DNA from: UBA1450 sp964452355
GTDB taxonomy: Bacteria > Patescibacteriota > Microgenomatia > UBA1406 > GWC2-37-13
Length of the DNA: 7,403 nt
NCBI GenBank assembly: GCA_964452355.1
Contig: CAYVKV010000021.1
Location: forward strand, 1 to 7,403
Reading direction: 5' to 3'
How positions within the stretch are numbered: position 1 is the stretch's first letter; every line of letters begins with the position of its first letter. The translations under genes were made by a program, and so were the position numbers. Positions 5,273-7,403 of this stretch are shown piece by piece. The notes beneath the pieces are model-generated. The model did not search any database. It was not told the origin of the DNA and saw only the letters and a program-made list of their open reading frames with translations.

Positions 5273-7336
5273 ATGTCATTTGATCTGCAATCAAAGTATG
5301 TTCCAACCGGAGATCAGCCGAGTGCAATTGAAAAATTGATGAAAGGTATTTCCTATGGTCTGAAAAATCAGGTTCTTCTGGGAGTGACCGGATCAGGAAA
5401 GACCTTTACCATGGCAAATCTGATCCAAAACCTGAATATGCCAGCCCTCATCATCTCTCACAATAAAACACTCGCCGGTCAACTGTATCAAGAATTTCGT
5501 GATTTTTTCCCCAACAATGCGGTTTCATACTTTGTGTCATATTACGATTATTATCAACCAGAAGCATATATTCCCGCCTCAGATACATATATTGAAAAAG
5601 AGTCCGACATCAATGAAATGATTGATAAGCTTCGTTTGCAGTCATCGACCAATATTCTCACGCGAAATGATGCGATCGTGGTAGCATCTGTTTCGTGTAT
5701 TTACAATATTGGGTCCCCTGCAGAGTATGGCAAATACATGCTCGAACTAAAGATTGGCGATTTGGTCGATTGGAAAAAAATATCGGTGCGTCTTACTGAG
5801 TTATTATTTGAGCGTTCTGAGTTTGAATTCAATCGGGCAACATTTCGAGTACGCGGTGACCATATGGATGTCTATCTTCCGTATGAAGATTATGCCTTAC
5901 GGATTATTGAAGAATTTGGACGCGTGGTAAAGCTTGAGCACATCGATCCATTGAGTGGACAGCAAATAGGAGATGCGCCAAAGAACATTGAAAAAGAAAC
6001 AATATATCCGGCAAAACTGTATCTTACCGATCCGGTTGTGTTTAAGAAAGCAGAAGCGCAGATTCGATCTGATTTGGAAAAAGAATACAACGTACTCAAA
6101 AAGCTCGGAAAGCCACTTGAGGCGCATCGGCTTCTTAAGAAGGTAAATTATGATCTTGAGATGATCAAAGAAGTCGGCTACGTGAACGGAATAGAAAATT
6201 ACTCTCGGTACTTTGACGGAAGAAATCCTGGCGATCCTCCCTATTCGCTTCTTGATTATTTTAAAAAAGCTTATGGAGATAACTTTTTGGTATTTATTGA
6301 TGAATCCCATATGACCGTACCGCAAATTCGAGGAATGTACAATGGTGACCATAGCCGTAAAAAAACACTCATAGATTTTGGTTTTCGTCTGAATGCATCA
6401 TTTGACAATAGACCTCTTCAGTTTGAGGAGTTTTATAAAATCCCTTCAAAGATTATTTATGTTTCCGCAACGCCCAATGATTGGGAGCAGGAACAAGCAA
6501 AGAAAGAAGTAATGATTCATAAAGGGGAAGGGAAGATGGTGCCACACAATGGAATTGTGGAACAATTGATTCGTCCGACCGGCATTGTTGATCCTGAGAT
6601 TGAGATTCGCCCTGCGGTGACTGAAATCCCTGATTTGATCAAAGAAGTACAGATTCGTGCAAAAAAAGGTGAAAAAACACTGATCACCACTTTGACTAAA
6701 AAAACAGCTGAGGATCTGTCTGAATACTTTACCGAAAAAGGGGTACGGGCAGCATATCTTCACTCGGATGTGCATACGCTTGAGAGGTCTGACGTTCTTG
6801 ATAATCTCCGAAAAAATGAGTTTGACGCACTGATTGGAGTAAATCTTCTTCGGGAGGGCTTGGATCTTCCCGAGGTGACTCTTGTTGCTATACTTGACGC
6901 AGACAAAGAGGGTTTCCTGAGATCGAAAACTGCATTGGTCCAAACCATGGGTCGTGCCGCACGAAATATTGACGGGAAAGTAATATTGTACGCAGACCGC
7001 ATGACTGACTCAATAAAAAATTCGGTATCTGAGATCGGGAGACGGCGTGAGCAACAGGTTGCTTACAATAAAAAAAACAATATTGATCCAAAAACAATTT
7101 TCAAACCGGTTCGAGAAAAAATTGCCGAACGTCCTGAAGAGGAACATATGGCGTTTGATAAGTTTAGAAATAACTTTGATATTGCAGCTCTTGAAAAAAT
7201 TGAACCAGATGCAATGACTCCCTTCGATAAAAAGAAAATGGTTAAGAAACTGTCTCGGGAAATGAAACAATATGCTGATGAGATGAACTTTGAATCAGCG
7301 ATACTGCTACGGAATAAAATACGAGAGCTTAAGTGA
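5273..7336 (+). CDS. uvrB: Excinuclease ABC subunit UvrB
   Basis: The full-length (687 aa) damage-verifying helicase-like subunit of nucleotide excision repair. It is loaded by UvrA, opens DNA at lesions and recruits UvrC. Visible in order: the N-terminal TGDQPSAIEKL (12-22); Walker A GVTGSGKT (37-44); the beta-hairpin region YYDYYQPEAYIP (90-101), which threads between the strands; the UvrA-interaction and domain 2 region (about 155-250); Walker B FIDESH (341-346); SATP (398-401); EQLIRPTGIVDPEIEIRP (430-447); GVNLLREGLDLPEV (522-535); helicase motif VI QTMGRAARN (557-565); and a C-terminal UVR domain (about 652-687) for UvrC binding. The loop between SATP and the VEQ element is about 27 residues, against about 12 in E. 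coli. All catalytic motifs are intact. Two in-frame TGA stops (7334-7339) end the gene. The ATG at 5273 follows a perfect -10 by six bases, so the mRNA is predicted to be leaderless. Confidence 0.98.
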   Translation: MSFDLQSKYVPTGDQPSAIEKLMKGISYGLKNQVLLGVTGSGKTFTMANLIQNLNMPALIISHNKTLAGQLYQEFRDFFPNNAVSYFVSYYDYYQPEAYIPASDTYIEKESDINEMIDKLRLQSSTNILTRNDAIVVASVSCIYNIGSPAEYGKYMLELKIGDLVDWKKISVRLTELLFERSEFEFNRATFRVRGDHMDVYLPYEDYALRIIEEFGRVVKLEHIDPLSGQQIGDAPKNIEKETIYPAKLYLTDPVVFKKAEAQIRSDLEKEYNVLKKLGKPLEAHRLLKKVNYDLEMIKEVGYVNGIENYSRYFDGRNPGDPPYSLLDYFKKAYGDNFLVFIDESHMTVPQIRGMYNGDHSRKKTLIDFGFRLNASFDNRPLQFEEFYKIPSKIIYVSATPNDWEQEQAKKEVMIHKGEGKMVPHNGIVEQLIRPTGIVDPEIEIRPAVTEIPDLIKEVQIRAKKGEKTLITTLTKKTAEDLSEYFTEKGVRAAYLHSDVHTLERSDVLDNLRKNEFDALIGVNLLREGLDLPEVTLVAILDADKEGFLRSKTALVQTMGRAARNIDGKVILYADRMTDSIKNSVSEIGRRREQQVAYNKKNNIDPKTIFKPVREKIAERPEEEHMAFDKFRNNFDIAALEKIEPDAMTPFDKKKMVKKLSREMKQYADEMNFESAILLRNKIRELK

Positions 7337-7403
7337 TGAATATACTCGGGTACTGAGCCAGCACATGGTATCCACTCCAAGCTCCTAATTCTGCAGAGAC
7401 TTT
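7329..7403 (-). CDS. Possible 3' end of a convergent gene (partial)
   Basis: On the minus strand a frame is open from the window edge for 24 codons to TAA at 7331-7329. The end is protein-like (GAWSGYHVLAQYPSIFIT). It would overlap the end of uvrB by 8 nt, in line with the tight convergent spacing elsewhere here. The stretch is too short to identify. An open plus-strand frame over the same bases has no usual start codon. Confidence 0.25.
   Translation of the reverse strand, partial: KVSAELGAWSGYHVLAQYPSIFIT

Noticed and set aside
5253..5327. Longer start for the minus-strand methyltransferase (ATG at 5327)
   Set aside because: It would overlap uvrB by 55 nt and place the bidirectional -10 inside the gene. 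The added residues do not resemble a family N-terminus.
5897..6943. Several long minus-strand frames inside uvrB
   Set aside because: They are antisense shadows of a highly conserved coding sequence and have no independent promoter or protein features.
1..7403. Possible CRISPR array, tRNA, rRNA or riboswitch
   Set aside because: I found no spaced direct repeats outside the zinc-ribbon gene, no cloverleaf or rRNA core sequence, and no leader long enough to hold a riboswitch.

Overview
The window reads like a compact, AT-leaning bacterial chromosome segment, most likely from the Candidate Phyla Radiation (Patescibacteria). The reasons are short proteins, gene gaps of 11 to 103 nt, no Shine-Dalgarno motifs before the well-supported genes, a shortened RsmI, a UvrB with an extra loop, and hypothetical proteins of a kind typical of that group. 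TGA is a true stop here: it ends uvrB, rsmI and the methyltransferase gene and is absent inside all the long reading frames. The recoded (TGA = Gly) Gracilibacteria/Absconditabacteria are therefore unlikely. The lineage is an inference, since no rRNA gene or marker set is present.

Layout. Positions 1-50 may hold the right end of an insertion sequence. From 261 to 962 lies a gene for a membrane-anchored, exported protein of unknown function. The stretch 963-1263 has no confident gene, only a possible 41-residue single-span membrane protein (1126-1251) and a short protein-like run in frame with the preceding stop. A soluble 179-residue conserved-type hypothetical (1315-1854) converges on a GreA/GreB-family transcript cleavage factor (1886-2356, minus). 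Divergent from the latter is an ICMT-like integral membrane methyltransferase (2456-3013). Next comes a stand-alone protein of three tandem zinc ribbons (3117-3668), convergent with rsmI (3680-4384, minus). Upstream of rsmI is an RlmI-like class I SAM methyltransferase (4398-5252, minus), divergent from uvrB (5273-7336, plus). The last bases may hold the 3' end of a convergent minus-strand gene.

How it works together. This is a housekeeping neighbourhood: nucleotide excision repair (UvrB), rRNA modification (RsmI, probably the RlmI-like enzyme), transcription elongation (Gre), and a zinc-ribbon protein possibly acting on nucleic acid. It is not one pathway, and nearly every gene seems to have its own promoter.

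The most striking signal is regulatory. In five of eight genes a TATAAT-like hexamer sits exactly at -12 to -7 relative to the A of the ATG, so the predicted transcript starts on the start codon (leaderless mRNA). The other three fall within a few bases. At the methyltransferase/uvrB divide the two -10 boxes merge into one perfect palindrome, ATTATAAT (5259-5266), six bases from each start codon. This is a minimal symmetric bidirectional promoter for two leaderless genes.
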